A stretch of 44,769 nt of DNA from CAZHOV01 sp964534315 (GTDB lineage: Bacteria > Bacteroidota > Bacteroidia > Chitinophagales > Saprospiraceae). Where the stretch lies: positions 1 through 44,769 of the forward strand of contig CAZHOV010000019.1 in NCBI GenBank assembly GCA_964534315.1, given 5' to 3'. The notes beneath the pieces were generated by a model. That model ran no database searches, was not told where the DNA came from, and saw only the letters and a program-made list of their open reading frames with translations. How positions within the stretch are numbered: position 1 is the stretch's first letter; the number at the start of each line of letters is the position of its first letter. The position numbers were made by a program, and so were the translations under genes. Shown here piece by piece: positions 16,155 through 26,300 of this stretch.

Positions 16155-17441
16155 TCTTGTCTGAACCACACCATCACTTACCACTCTCAATAAATAAACG
16201 CCCTCTGGTAAATTTCCAACGGATAATTGTGTTTGGGTTCCTTGTAAATTACCAGCCTGGATCAATGCACCACCTAAGCCAAACAGCTGATAAGCGCCTT
16301 CGCTCTCAAGCGTGGTGCGAATAAGCAAATTCCCCTTCACCGGATTAGGGAATACCTCCAAATCAAAATTTTCTTCTACCCCAGAAACGCTAGATAGCTG
16401 TAGAATATCCAGGGTGATATTAGCAGGGGTAACCCCTACTTCAAAGCTATCCAATAAAACACCGTCTGCAGAGTAAATAAATGCTTCGCCGAAACTGACA
16501 AAATCAGTTTCCGTAGCATAGATCAACTCGTTGACAGGGTCAAAAATCAAACCATAGAAATTCTTATTGAATTCAATAAATCCATCGGTTTCTTCGGTTT
16601 GTACATTGAATTTACCAACCTGAGTATTACCAAACTCCTGGAAATACACCGCTTCCTGAAAAAATGCTGAGGTACCGCAGCCTGCAGAAACAGATGCCAG
16701 ATCCACCGTACTAACGGCATTGTTGGACACATCCATGGTAGACACCGAACTTCCGGTATAATCCTTATTATTCAACGTGAAGATTTCCTCCCCTCTGATC
16801 ATCAAATTATCCGGATTTTTACCATCAGGGCCCAAATCAATCAAATCGGTATTCTCTTGAGAGACTAGATCAAGGATAGCGATTTGTCCGACTTCATTTC
16901 CAAAATCAAAACCGTTGTTGACCGCGATAAAGGCCTTATCATCTTTTATAACAACACCTTCAGCAGCAAAGTCGATATCAGAATCATCGACCGTGTATTC
17001 GTAAGCAAAAGATAAGTCTGATTCATTGTAAACCTGCACATAAGAGTTGAAGGACTGTAAAAATTCACCCCTGGTTACGATGAGCTGATCCTCCCAGTCT
17101 GCAATTTTTCGAATACCTTTGACGGTTTGGGAAGCCAGCCGTTCGTGTGTATTCAGATCATATTTTAACAACAGGCTGTCTGCAGCTATATAATAGAAAT
17201 CGCCGGCGATGGAGATATCTGAACCAAAACGAGCGCCTTCAATCGTATCTACCACAACGTATTCCTTGGTTGCAGGATCGTAAGAGCCAATCGTTACGGG
17301 AATCAAAATTTCCCCGGTATAGATATCTACACGACCTTCATTTAAAAACAGTACCTGATGAACCGTTTGTTGAGCAAATAAAAAAGAGGCATACAGCAAG
17401 GCCACTAAAAGGGCCATACTCTTGTAAAGTTTGACTTTCAT
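16137..17441 (-). CDS. T9SS-exported beta-propeller under cobalamin riboswitch, BtuG-like
   Basis: ATG at 17441 starts MKVKLYKSMALLVALLYASFLFAQ, a signal peptide; the longer frame to 17513 uses TTG and was rejected. The 434-residue protein has a YncE/DUF5074-like propeller over residues about 25-345 with recurring strand units (IYTGEILIPVTIGSYDP, GSDISIAGDFYYIAAD, AFIAVNNGFDFGNEVGQIAILDL, NLMIRGEEIFTLNNKDYTGS). A T9SS type A domain follows (VFPNPVKGNLLIRT, GVYLLRVVSDG, RKVIKQ). It lies downstream of a cobalamin riboswitch. Known BtuG proteins of Bacteroides are surface propellers that capture B12 for BtuB; this is probably a T9SS-delivered equivalent. That role is inferred from fold and riboswitch; no btuB lies in the window. 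Confidence 0.8.
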   Translation of the reverse strand: MKVKLYKSMALLVALLYASFLFAQQTVHQVLFLNEGRVDIYTGEILIPVTIGSYDPATKEYVVVDTIEGARFGSDISIAGDFYYIAADSLLLKYDLNTHERLASQTVKGIRKIADWEDQLIVTRGEFLQSFNSYVQVYNESDLSFAYEYTVDDSDIDFAAEGVVIKDDKAFIAVNNGFDFGNEVGQIAILDLVSQENTDLIDLGPDGKNPDNLMIRGEEIFTLNNKDYTGSSVSTMDVSNNAVSTVDLASVSAGCGTSAFFQEAVYFQEFGNTQVGKFNVQTEETDGFIEFNKNFYGLIFDPVNELIYATETDFVSFGEAFIYSADGVLLDSFEVGVTPANITLDILQLSSVSGVEENFDLEVFPNPVKGNLLIRTTLESEGAYQLFGLGGALIQAGNLQGTQTQLSVGNLPEGVYLLRVVSDGVVQTRKVIKQ

Positions 17442-17647
17442 ATGAATTAATTTATAGTGAATAATCCTAACAAAAGGCAAACGAATGAAGAAAATCGAAA
17501 CAGTCTTGTTCAAAACAGAAAGGTTTGTAGCGTTAAGGAAATAACCTATCCTATACCACTGCGAAGCAACGTAGATGAGTTATTGATTTTGAACAATAAA
17601 TCGCAAGAAACTATTCCGAAGCTTTTCACCCGAAAGCCGAATATACA

Positions 17648-17808
17648 TGCGATTGGCAGGTCTTCTGACTCGTTCCGCCCTCAAGCGCCTTCCCAAATCA
17701 TTCAGATTCAGTGGCTAATGCTCAAAAGCATGAAATGGAACTCACAGCAGCGGGGACTGTCCAGGATTTTCACCTGATTCCCTTTTCATTCCGCTATAGG
17801 AAACCAAA
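17648..17808 (-). ncRNA. Cobalamin (B12) riboswitch
   Basis: Read on the minus strand: GGGAATCAGGTGAAAATCC at the 5' core (17765-17783), then GGACAGTCCCCGCTGCTGTGA (about 17742-17762), and the conserved 3' segment CGAGTCAGAAGACCTGCC at 17655-17672. These are the strongly conserved boxes of the cobalamin riboswitch in the correct order and spacing. About 210 bases separate it from the start codon of the T9SS propeller at 17441. High B12 should lower expression of that gene; the mechanism (terminator or translation block) is not evident in the leader. Confidence 0.95.
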
Positions 17809-17814
17809 AGCATT

Positions 17815-17844
17815 CAAATATACTAATAATTGACAACTATCAAA
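17815..17844 (-). promoter_or_regulatory. Bacteroidota-type promoter for the riboswitch transcript
   Basis: On the minus strand TTTG (17841-17844), an 18-nt spacer and TATATTTG (17815-17822) match the TTTG / TAnnTTTG consensus of Bacteroidota housekeeping promoters. It would start transcription around 17808, exactly at the beginning of the riboswitch. Confidence 0.75.
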
Positions 17845-17990
17845 TTCAAAAGTCAGTTTTTAACTCCAAAAATTCATTGTCAACCAATTTTTTAAGATAT
17901 TAGCCTGAGAAAATAAATTCTTGTTGGGCTAATGCTCCTCCCAAACAGTCCGATTACAACATACTCCATCATTTAATAAATTAATATTCT
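17845..17990. other. Rest of the divergent intergenic region (riboswitch side / OmpA side)
   Basis: With the leader 17442-17647, this completes the 549 bases without a coding gene between the B12-controlled gene and the OmpA gene. I see no open frame, no repeat and no further RNA motif. It should carry the promoter of the rightward OmpA gene, which I could not locate with confidence. Confidence 0.4.
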
Positions 17991-18740
17991 ATGAGAAAGT
18001 TATTACTACCTCTGGTTATGCTATTTTGGGCTTCTTTGATTCTCGCCCAATCCGGAAATTATGTCGTTGAGGTTGCCGCATTCAACAAATATGTTCCGCG
18101 AGATTATTTCACGCAGCTTGATGGCGTCAATTATTACATGGATCACAATGAGATCCACCGCTACTATTTAGGCCCCTACAATACGGTAGCAGATGCCAAT
18201 AAAAAACAAAGCGAAGTAGCAGCCCTTTATCCCAACGCCAGAGTTATTGACCGAAAAAAGGTAAGTGACGAATGTGCGATCAAATGTCAACTTTCCGGTA
18301 TTCCCGAGGAAATAGACATTCAGTCGATCAGATCCATTTTCTTTGGGTTTGACAAGTCAAACCTTCGACCAGAATCCAAGCGGCAACTAGATTTGCTTTA
18401 TGGTATTCTAGTTAGAAATCCGTCTTATTACGCTGACCTTATCGGACATACCGATGCCAAGGGGTCGAATGAATACAATATCGCCCTTTCCAAACGCCGG
18501 GTAAAGTCAGCAAGAACTTACCTTTTGAATAAAGGGATAGAGGATAGTCGCATCAGAACAAACTATTCTGGTGAAACCACTCCGGTTGCTAAAAATGAAT
18601 TGGAAGGCGGAAAAGATACGGAAGAGGGACGTCAACTCAACCGAAGAGTAGAAATCCGCATCTTTGACGCTGATAGTAAATGGCTCAATCAAATGGTCGA
18701 AAAAATCAAGGTGCCTGAGTATTTGGATCCGAATAATTGA
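17991..18740 (+). CDS. OmpA-family protein with SPOR-like N-terminal domain
   Basis: A 249-residue protein. Signal peptide MRKLLLPLVMLFWASLILAQ. Residues 22-85 (YVVEVAAFNKYVPRDYF, YYLGPYNTVADANKKQSEVAALYP) resemble an SPOR-like fold that binds denuded glycan strands. Residues 110-230 are an OmpA C-terminal peptidoglycan-binding domain: IRSIFFGFDKSNLRPESK, LIGHTDAKGSNEYNIALSKRR with the D of HTD, and RQLNRRVEIRIF with the arginine that contacts diaminopimelate. It probably sits in the outer membrane or periplasm attached to the cell wall. It converges with the aspartate kinase gene at a hairpin. Confidence 0.88.
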   Translation: MRKLLLPLVMLFWASLILAQSGNYVVEVAAFNKYVPRDYFTQLDGVNYYMDHNEIHRYYLGPYNTVADANKKQSEVAALYPNARVIDRKKVSDECAIKCQLSGIPEEIDIQSIRSIFFGFDKSNLRPESKRQLDLLYGILVRNPSYYADLIGHTDAKGSNEYNIALSKRRVKSARTYLLNKGIEDSRIRTNYSGETTPVAKNELEGGKDTEEGRQLNRRVEIRIFDADSKWLNQMVEKIKVPEYLDPNN

Positions 18741-18742
18741 TA

Positions 18743-18813
18743 GTTGAAATGGTTAACTGTTTAATTGTTGAACCGATCAGCGGTTTTTCAATTCAACAGT
18801 TAACCACTTCAAC
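18743..18813. terminator. Imperfect 33-bp hairpin between convergent genes
   Basis: Arms 18743-18775 and 18781-18813 pair with about five mismatches around a 5-nt loop; the units are GTTGAA-TGGTTAACTGTT. On the plus strand it is followed by a run of seven A (18814-18820), so it has a T-tract on the minus strand at the entry rather than after it. It is a plausible bidirectional terminator for the ompA-type gene and the aspartate kinase gene. Similar TTGAA words recur at 33096-33161. Confidence 0.6.
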
Positions 18814-18821
18814 AAAAAAAT

Positions 18822-20123
18822 CTAAAGATTTTTAGGTTTCATCATCGGAACCTCTTTCACTACCATCTGGATCGTATTGCGCAGGCGTTCTTCCAATAGA
18901 ATGACTTTTCCTTCTTTAAGGGTTTCGAGAATACCCTGTTGGAAGTGTCGGATGGTGATGATCTCCAAATCTTTGTCTACCCTCACGAAAAATTCTTTTT
19001 GCATACTCGTTACAAAATCTTCTACCCTGTCGCCAAAATCGGTTACGCAAAGCACAAAAGAAATCGCAGTATTTTGCATCATATTAACCTGTAGCCGCAA
19101 TTCCGCGACTCGCTTAAATATGGTACTCATATGGTGCTCGGCGACGAAAGAAAAATCACGGGTAGAAATGTTGAGCATCACCTGATTGCGCTCTATAGCT
19201 ACCATGGGCGGATAAGAATCCTCTACATCATCTTCAATCAACGTGCCGCTTCCGGTAGGTTCTATAAAAGATTTTACGAGCAGAGGAATACTCTTATTCT
19301 GCAACGGTTTGATCGTTTTGGGGTGGATGACCTTGGCTCCGTAATAGGTCATTTCGATAGCCTCTTTATAAGAAAGCCGATCAATTTTAATGACATTATC
19401 GAAATAACGCGGATCGGCCGTCAGGACGCCTGGAACATCTTTCCAGATGGTCATGCTTTCAGCATTAACGCAATAAGAGAGGATTGCACCAGTGTAATCC
19501 GAGCCTTCTCTTCCAAGAGTAGTCGTGAAATTCTCTGAAGTACTTCCGATAAACCCCTGAGTAAGGATAAAGCCTGGCTTTTTCAACTGAGGAAGGATCA
19601 TTTGATCGGCTCTCTTTGTTGTTTCCGGCCAATTTACCCAACCTTCCCGGAAAATATCATCAGTAATAATAATATCCCTCGCATCTAACCAATGAGTTAG
19701 TAGATTTTCATAATTTAAATAAGAAGCAACCAGCCTTGATGAGGCCAACTCACCGACCGATACAATCTGGTCATAGGAATAATCGTAATTATGATGAGGT
19801 TCTTCTTCCAAAACCCACTCCACCTCTACAAAGGAGTCATTGATCAGATCAAACACTTCGTGGTCTGGAGGGAATAAGGCTTTTGCAATAGAATAGTGAC
19901 GATCTTTTACTGCTTCCAGTTTTGAAATAGCATCCTCCGTATGACCTTGTGCATGAGCTTCAACAACCAACTCCAGCGCATTGGTCGTTTTCCCCATAGC
20001 CGAAACAACGATGATCAACTGCTCATCCTGATAATCTTTCAATATATTGGCAACGTTCTTTACCCCATCCGCATCTTTCAAAGACGAGCCGCCAAATTTG
20101 AAAACTTTTACTGGTTTATCCAT
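18822..20123 (-). CDS. lysC: Aspartate kinase (monofunctional)
   Basis: A 433-residue protein beginning VKVFKFGGSSLKDADGVKNV, with the KFGGSS nucleotide-binding motif of aspartokinases. It continues with IIVVSAMGKTTNALE, FILTQGFIGS, TLGREGSDYTGAILSYCVNAESMTIWKDVPGVLTADPR, and YYGAKVIHPKTIKPLQ, all standard catalytic-domain motifs, and C-terminal ACT-type regions (ISTRDFSFVAEHHMSTIF, LRLQVNMMQNTAISF) for feedback control. It makes aspartyl phosphate, the first step to lysine, threonine and methionine. No homoserine dehydrogenase domain follows. Length is normal. Confidence 0.95.
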   Translation of the reverse strand: MDKPVKVFKFGGSSLKDADGVKNVANILKDYQDEQLIIVVSAMGKTTNALELVVEAHAQGHTEDAISKLEAVKDRHYSIAKALFPPDHEVFDLINDSFVEVEWVLEEEPHHNYDYSYDQIVSVGELASSRLVASYLNYENLLTHWLDARDIIITDDIFREGWVNWPETTKRADQMILPQLKKPGFILTQGFIGSTSENFTTTLGREGSDYTGAILSYCVNAESMTIWKDVPGVLTADPRYFDNVIKIDRLSYKEAIEMTYYGAKVIHPKTIKPLQNKSIPLLVKSFIEPTGSGTLIEDDVEDSYPPMVAIERNQVMLNISTRDFSFVAEHHMSTIFKRVAELRLQVNMMQNTAISFVLCVTDFGDRVEDFVTSMQKEFFVRVDKDLEIITIRHFQQGILETLKEGKVILLEERLRNTIQMVVKEVPMMKPKNL

Positions 20124-20285
20124 TTTTTACTACTTTTTTGAAATAAGGAGTAAGGAGAAAAGCGCAAAAAAGTATAATTCCTTGAATTGTTGAAGAATTC
20201 TCCCTTCTTTGAAATAGTCGATTGATAATTTTGTTTTCCTTAATAGTTTAAATTTTTAAACCTAACTTTTAGTTGCTAATTAACT

Positions 20286-20328
20286 TCATTGCACATTGTT
20301 CATTCCTCATTGCACATTGCACATTGTT
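20286..20328. repeat. Short-period CATTGCACATTG repeat
   Basis: ATTGCACATTG (20288-20298) and CATTGCACATTGCACATTG (20308-20326) with a related TTCATTCCTCATT between. It lies within the 220-base gap downstream of the SpvB/Rhs gene and upstream of the aspartate kinase gene. No open frame in the gap. Confidence 0.7.
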
Positions 20329-20344
20329 GCGGCAAATATAACTA

Positions 20345-23300
20345 TTAAATTGTCTTTGGAAAATGGAGTGGATTCCCTGCCAGGAAGGTATATTTATTAA
20401 TTTGCTGGGGCTCATAAGGATTACACCAACGCCCCAGGAAAGCGGCATAGTAGCTCGCCTCTTTATTGTATAAGCCTAATTCCGTATCTTTTTCCATCCC
20501 AAGGTATCGGTATCGCTTACGGTCTGCTGCTTTTTGATTGGTCGCATTCCAGATAGCGGTACTGCCATACGGGAAATATTCTTCATAAGATTGAATATTC
20601 CCCTTTTCATCAATCTCCATGATCACCGACCCCTGGTGATCAGGAATAAAGTATCGAATCAGAGATGCTTGTTCAGCTTCAGCTATTAATTTGCCCTCCT
20701 CAATACATAAAGATTCAATAGCGGCGTAGGGTTGTTTGTTGTTGGAAAAGCTGATGGTCTGAAACTCCTGCCGTATCTTTCTCTTTTCGAAATGAGTGAT
20801 CGACTCGTAGTGCCGCAATACCTCCAGCCCATATCCAAGATAAATGCGCTCTTTTACAGATTGATCGGAGTAGATAACCAGTTTCCTGATTCTTTCTCCC
20901 TCTGCACTATACTGATAAAAAGCTTCCAGCGGATGGATGGATGCTTGATCTTTGGATTCCATTTTTGCATGAACCAGCTGGTCCTTGAAATCCCAGGAAA
21001 GGGAGGATAAACCGGGCAGGACCCTCATATTTCCATGTTGATCATAAGAAAAACTAGAATGATGCTGATCGCTAACGATTACCTTTTTTAAACGATTGCT
21101 CTCGGGAACATAATCAAACTGCCAAATTTTCTTTAAATAAAGGGCTTCCGCTTTGATATGGGTAAGATTGCCTACTTCGTCATACTGATAGCTATTGGTG
21201 AAAGGAATGAGATTCAGGCGATCTATAGGCCGGGGGCTAAGATTGACAGGGGTATGTATTCGCAGGGGATCGTCTTCTGATTTGAGTTGCATTTTGCCTT
21301 CGGCATAGATCAATTGTTGAAGGGCATTAAAACTGAATTGGGCTTGCTGTTCTCTTGAAGAACGCTGCATCTTTTTGATCTCCAGAAGGTTTCCTACAAA
21401 ATCATATGTAAAAGAAATATCTTGAAGCAATTGTCGATTTCCTTCTTGAAAGCATTTCAGACGGGTTAGCAATTGTTTGACTCTATCATAACTACAATCA
21501 ATAAATATACCATTAGCATAGTCGATCTGTATAGGTAAGTCATTGGCATTATATTCAATATTGATGATAAAAGGCTCAATGCTCCCATCAATTTTTTTAA
21601 GTGACAGTGACTGTAATCTACCAGCTTCATCATAGGAATGTTCCACTTCTTTTTCACCTCCCTGAGAGAACCACTTTACCTTATTGAGCGCATTGAGCGA
21701 CCGCTTGATCTCCCAGGAGGTGGGCTCCAATAGCTTTAGGGTAACAGCTTGAGCCTCGTAGGAAGCCGGGTTGGAAAAAGCCAGCAACCCCTCCCAATTG
21801 GGCATCCCATGGTGGGGTTTTAATAACTTCCGCTCAATGGTGGTGATATTTCTCTTAAAGTCATAATCGGCGTACTTTATCAATCCAGCCATATCAAAAT
21901 GTAGAATCAGCCGTCCCTTAGAGTTGGTAGCGATCCCCTGATCCGCTTCCATTTCTTCACCATAAACCAATAACTCCACCAATGCCCGATCCTGACCTTC
22001 GCTGACAAATACTTTTTTTAATCTCCCCAAATTGTCGTACTTCCATTCCATGAGCCGTTCTTGGTCATCCCAACGGCGAACCTGTTGACCGCGATAATCC
22101 AGGAGCGACAATCGCTGTCCGGTATCAATATTCCAGTTGCTGATCTCTTGCCGATTGTAACTGTACACAAAGCGGCTATGCATCCTGTTCTTCGCATCCC
22201 ATATTTCCAACGGAGCTCCTTCAGGGTTTCTTTTAATTTTCGTAATCAAAGATTTTTTCCGGTCCGGCTCCAACAATACTTGATTCTCAACAGCAATGAT
22301 ATTTCCTAAAGGAGACAAGTGCAACACCTTCGGCGTGTCAAAATGTTGAACAACAACCTTTTCCCAAGCCGGATCAACCTTCCTTTGTTTTTTATACCAG
22401 TTGCTTTCTTTTAGGGTATTATTCGCATTTAACAGGTGTACCTTCCATGGGAAATATTGGACTTTCGAAAAGGTTCCATCAGAAAAATGATACTCGATAC
22501 ATCTATTTTGCTCATCCCACCGACAAATGACGTAGCCCGGTGTATATTTCATCTTGTCTTCTTCCAGAAATTTCCAGGATTTTGTAAAAAGCGGATTGAA
22601 ATGCTTAATAAGCTTTCCCTTACAAGACTTTATCGAGCGATCTTTAATGATCCATCTTTCCCCATAGCTTCTTTTCGATTTTTTTCGCTTCGGATTCACC
22701 GGACCGGGAGCGGATTTATGACTGACCTGCACCATATGGCCAAAGCCGCTATAGTGGTAATAGGTAACCAGCCAGTTTGTATCTGGATAAATATGGTTTT
22801 CGCGTTTGAGAACTTTGATGTAGTTAGGGCTGAACTCATTTAGCCAATTAAAACAAGCCCCCTTATACCGGATAGAAGCATCCTGATAATCTTCCTCCAA
22901 CAGATCATCTCCTTTCATCAATATGTTCAACTCGTTCTTCTTTCCCATATAGGCCATCGCCACGGGGTTGCCGAGCGTATTAAATACTCTTTTCTTTTTG
23001 TTGGCATTCGGTCCGATGATCACTCTCAATTTCAGCAGCCGATAATCGTACTTTAACTGCGTCTTTAACCCAACCCGCTCTTGATCATTGGCAATGAAGA
23101 TTCTTTCTTTTTCAATCAAAAAAAGGTTGTAAGGATCGTATTTGCCCTGCATTTCTTCTCCCAGCGGCCCCAATACCCTTTCGGGTCGAAAAAACTGATC
23201 CGGATTATAAATAAACAGATCAGATGACGACCACCATTTTTGATCCCGATAGTAGTAGCCTCCTTCTTTTTCCAGTATTTCAGCCGTCATCGCCTGGTCC

Positions 23301-26300
23301 GGATAAACGGTCTGGAGAAGTCCCTCTGTAAATGCTAATGAATACTTTCGATACAACATCCCAGTGGCGAGCACTTCTCCAAAGGGCAATTCCTCCGTTA
23401 AAGCCTCATTATAGTAGGTCCAGCGGGTATGATTCACCAGTTCTTTACTTAATAAATGATCACCAGCTTCCATTGATTGTAAAAACTGAGAAAGGTGGGT
23501 TTTACTGAGCAGCTTTTCTTCTGGTCTGGGTATCCCTGTAAGGACAAACTGCTGTTGTTCGATCGGTAGGCCTAGCCTGTAATGGTAGATATCATCCGGA
23601 CAATGCCCAAAAGTGGTTCGCTCTTGAAGACACTGTAAATCAAACTGCCCCTCATATCCGGCTCCTTGAATAGGATAGGCGACGTAATATTGTTCTTTCG
23701 GATATCCAAAAGGATCCCGCTCCAATACCAGGCGCTGTTCGATCCGTGGGTTGTTATTTGTTTGCTCATAAGCCAATACTAATTCCTCCTCTACCAGGTC
23801 TCTCTTTACGATAGGAAGATTCCCTAATTTGTGTTGTACGGCTTTGGTTGTGTATCGAAACTCCTTTTGGATCGTTGGATTTCCCTCTCGCTCATTGCCA
23901 TTAAAGACAAAATACTCCTGTCTAAATAACTTCCCTGGAGGACCAGAAGTGTTGAACAGATTGAAATTAAAGGCCGGTCGGAGATGAAGGGTTCTAATTT
24001 CCTGATTCCTATTGAGTTGTAATGTAATGTGAAAAGGATCCAATTCAACTAATTCACGTCCAAAAAAATAAGAACGATATAAAAAAGGGGGAGTATTGGC
24101 TTCTTCCTCCCAGTTTTCGTAGGCATTATAAGTAAAAAAGGGCTCCTCTTTCATCGAGTGGTACGACGAAAATTCCCATTTATCAACCGATCTAAACCCA
24201 TACACCTCTTTTTCGTATCCATATTTAAAAAGTCCTTTATAATGATATCGTTCAACAAGTGTACTTTGGACCACGTGATCGGTATAGGCAATTCGGGTGA
24301 CGATTTTTTCATTTTTTTCAAGATAGGAAAATGGGGCATCCGGACGAAACTCTTCCTCTTCAACTAGTCGATCCAGCAGGGTATAATCAAAATCAATTTC
24401 ACCTCCTATATTATTGTTTACTTTTTTTAGTAAAAAAGGAATTTGCACTGGTCCGAACCGCAGGATATAGGAATTTTCCACTTCCTCGTTCGGTTGGTCT
24501 GTTTTCCAGGCAATATAGATGGCACTGGTGTGTGGTTCTTTAAACACTTCAACAGTGTCAGGATCATCGATAAATCTGGGTAGTTTTACCTCCTGGATCT
24601 GGCTGTATTGATTACCGGATTGGTTAAAACAAAATTTGACACTGTCTTCGGTCAGGTAAAGCAAATCTGTTGATCCGGTACCGTTTATGTCGATGGCATG
24701 AACCCGTTTAGCATTGTAGGAAACAGGGGATTCAAAAGAAGCCGTCTTTTTCATCGGGATTCTCTTACTAAACCGTCCTTGTCCTAAATGCGCCCAATAG
24801 TCTACAGCTCCGTTTTTGACCCTGACAATATCCGAAGAACCATCTCCATTCATATCCGCAAAAAAGACCCGGATAAGGCTATCTTCAAAAATAAGTTGAG
24901 GTGCTCCAGTTTTAATGATCTCGGCCTCCAGCGCTTCCAGTTTCTTGACAAACTGATTAGCCGACCATACAAACAAATCGTCGTTAGTTAGCATGATATC
25001 GGGCTTACCATTGCCTAGTAGATCGATAAGTCTTAAATCCGGATCACTCCAATCAACTTTAGGAAGTTGTTTAAAAAACTGTATATGATTCCAGCTTTGC
25101 TGATCGACCGACACCTGAGAAGAGGGATTGGTAGATCTGGTTGGGGTCCGTTTACTACTTCTTCTATAATACCACCCTCTCAATTGGGAGGAAGTAGTTC
25201 TCAGCATTTTCATCAGCGAAAAAGGGCTCCGCTTATAAGCATCCAGATCCGCTACTTCTGAGTCATTATATTCGAAAGTGACTGAAGGAAAAGATTCCTG
25301 GTGAACTGACTCTCCACTTTGCTCATATTGACTCAACCTGATACCCGACAGTAGCGTAAATGCTGGGTTATGTTGATAGGTGCACTGAAATGATTTGACC
25401 AGATAGGGCGCATCTCCTAGCTCGTCCATATGGTGAAAAATGAGGATCTGGCGGCAGAGTCTTCGGGTGCGTATTTCAAATCCCGCATCGAAACGGGAAA
25501 AGGGATCATCGCGAAAATCCCAGGGAATAAAGGGCTCGTAGCGAGGCACCTCTCCCAGTCCTCCATAACTATGTTCTCCATAATCCATAATGACCTCAAA
25601 GAGCCATTTATTTTGGCTTTCCCAGGCAGCTACATCAAAAGACGATTGATGTCCCTGAAAAGGAACGGTATTGCCGTATTTAATCCGTTTGAGGTAGTGC
25701 TGAATAAAATTCGTATTTCCGGTTGGTCTGTTACCTGTTTCATTCTGTGGGTTATCTACTTTGTATTCGTAGTTGATTAAATTCCCCTTAAAATCGTATT
25801 TGGAAACCAACAGCCAGGAGTAGACATCTTCAGGATCATCCGGGTTGATAATGCGGCTGTCGGGGGTACTTCCAAAGATGCGGGTATTACTTTCTTTATC
25901 CACCACTTTCCAAAAAGAATGATTGGTTTCAGAATGTTCCCACCATTCAAAGCGATAGGTATAGGGATCATTTTCCAACCAATAGTAGGTGATTGTGTAA
26001 TCCTTTTCCTTTTTTGAAAGCCGCTGCTTTTTCTTTACGTCTTCAAATCGGGGAACTAAAAGTTCCTGGTCATTAAAAATAAAAATCGGATGGTAGTCCT
26101 TATCTGTATCGTTGCTAGTTTGGCTTTGGGTGTCTACTTTAATGGAAGACATAGGAAGGTGCCAGCTCAGGCCGAAAGGTCCGTTTGGGACATTAGGAGT
26201 ATAGGTCAGGGTCAATTCTGGTTGAAACTGATCCCTGGATTCACTTACGGGTAAAGGCACCTGAAGGCTTAGTTTTCCAGAGCTTTCATCCACAACTACC

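Noticed and set aside
17457..17777. 106-residue open frame on the plus strand
   Set aside because: It overlaps the cobalamin riboswitch and its leader; the composition is not protein-like.
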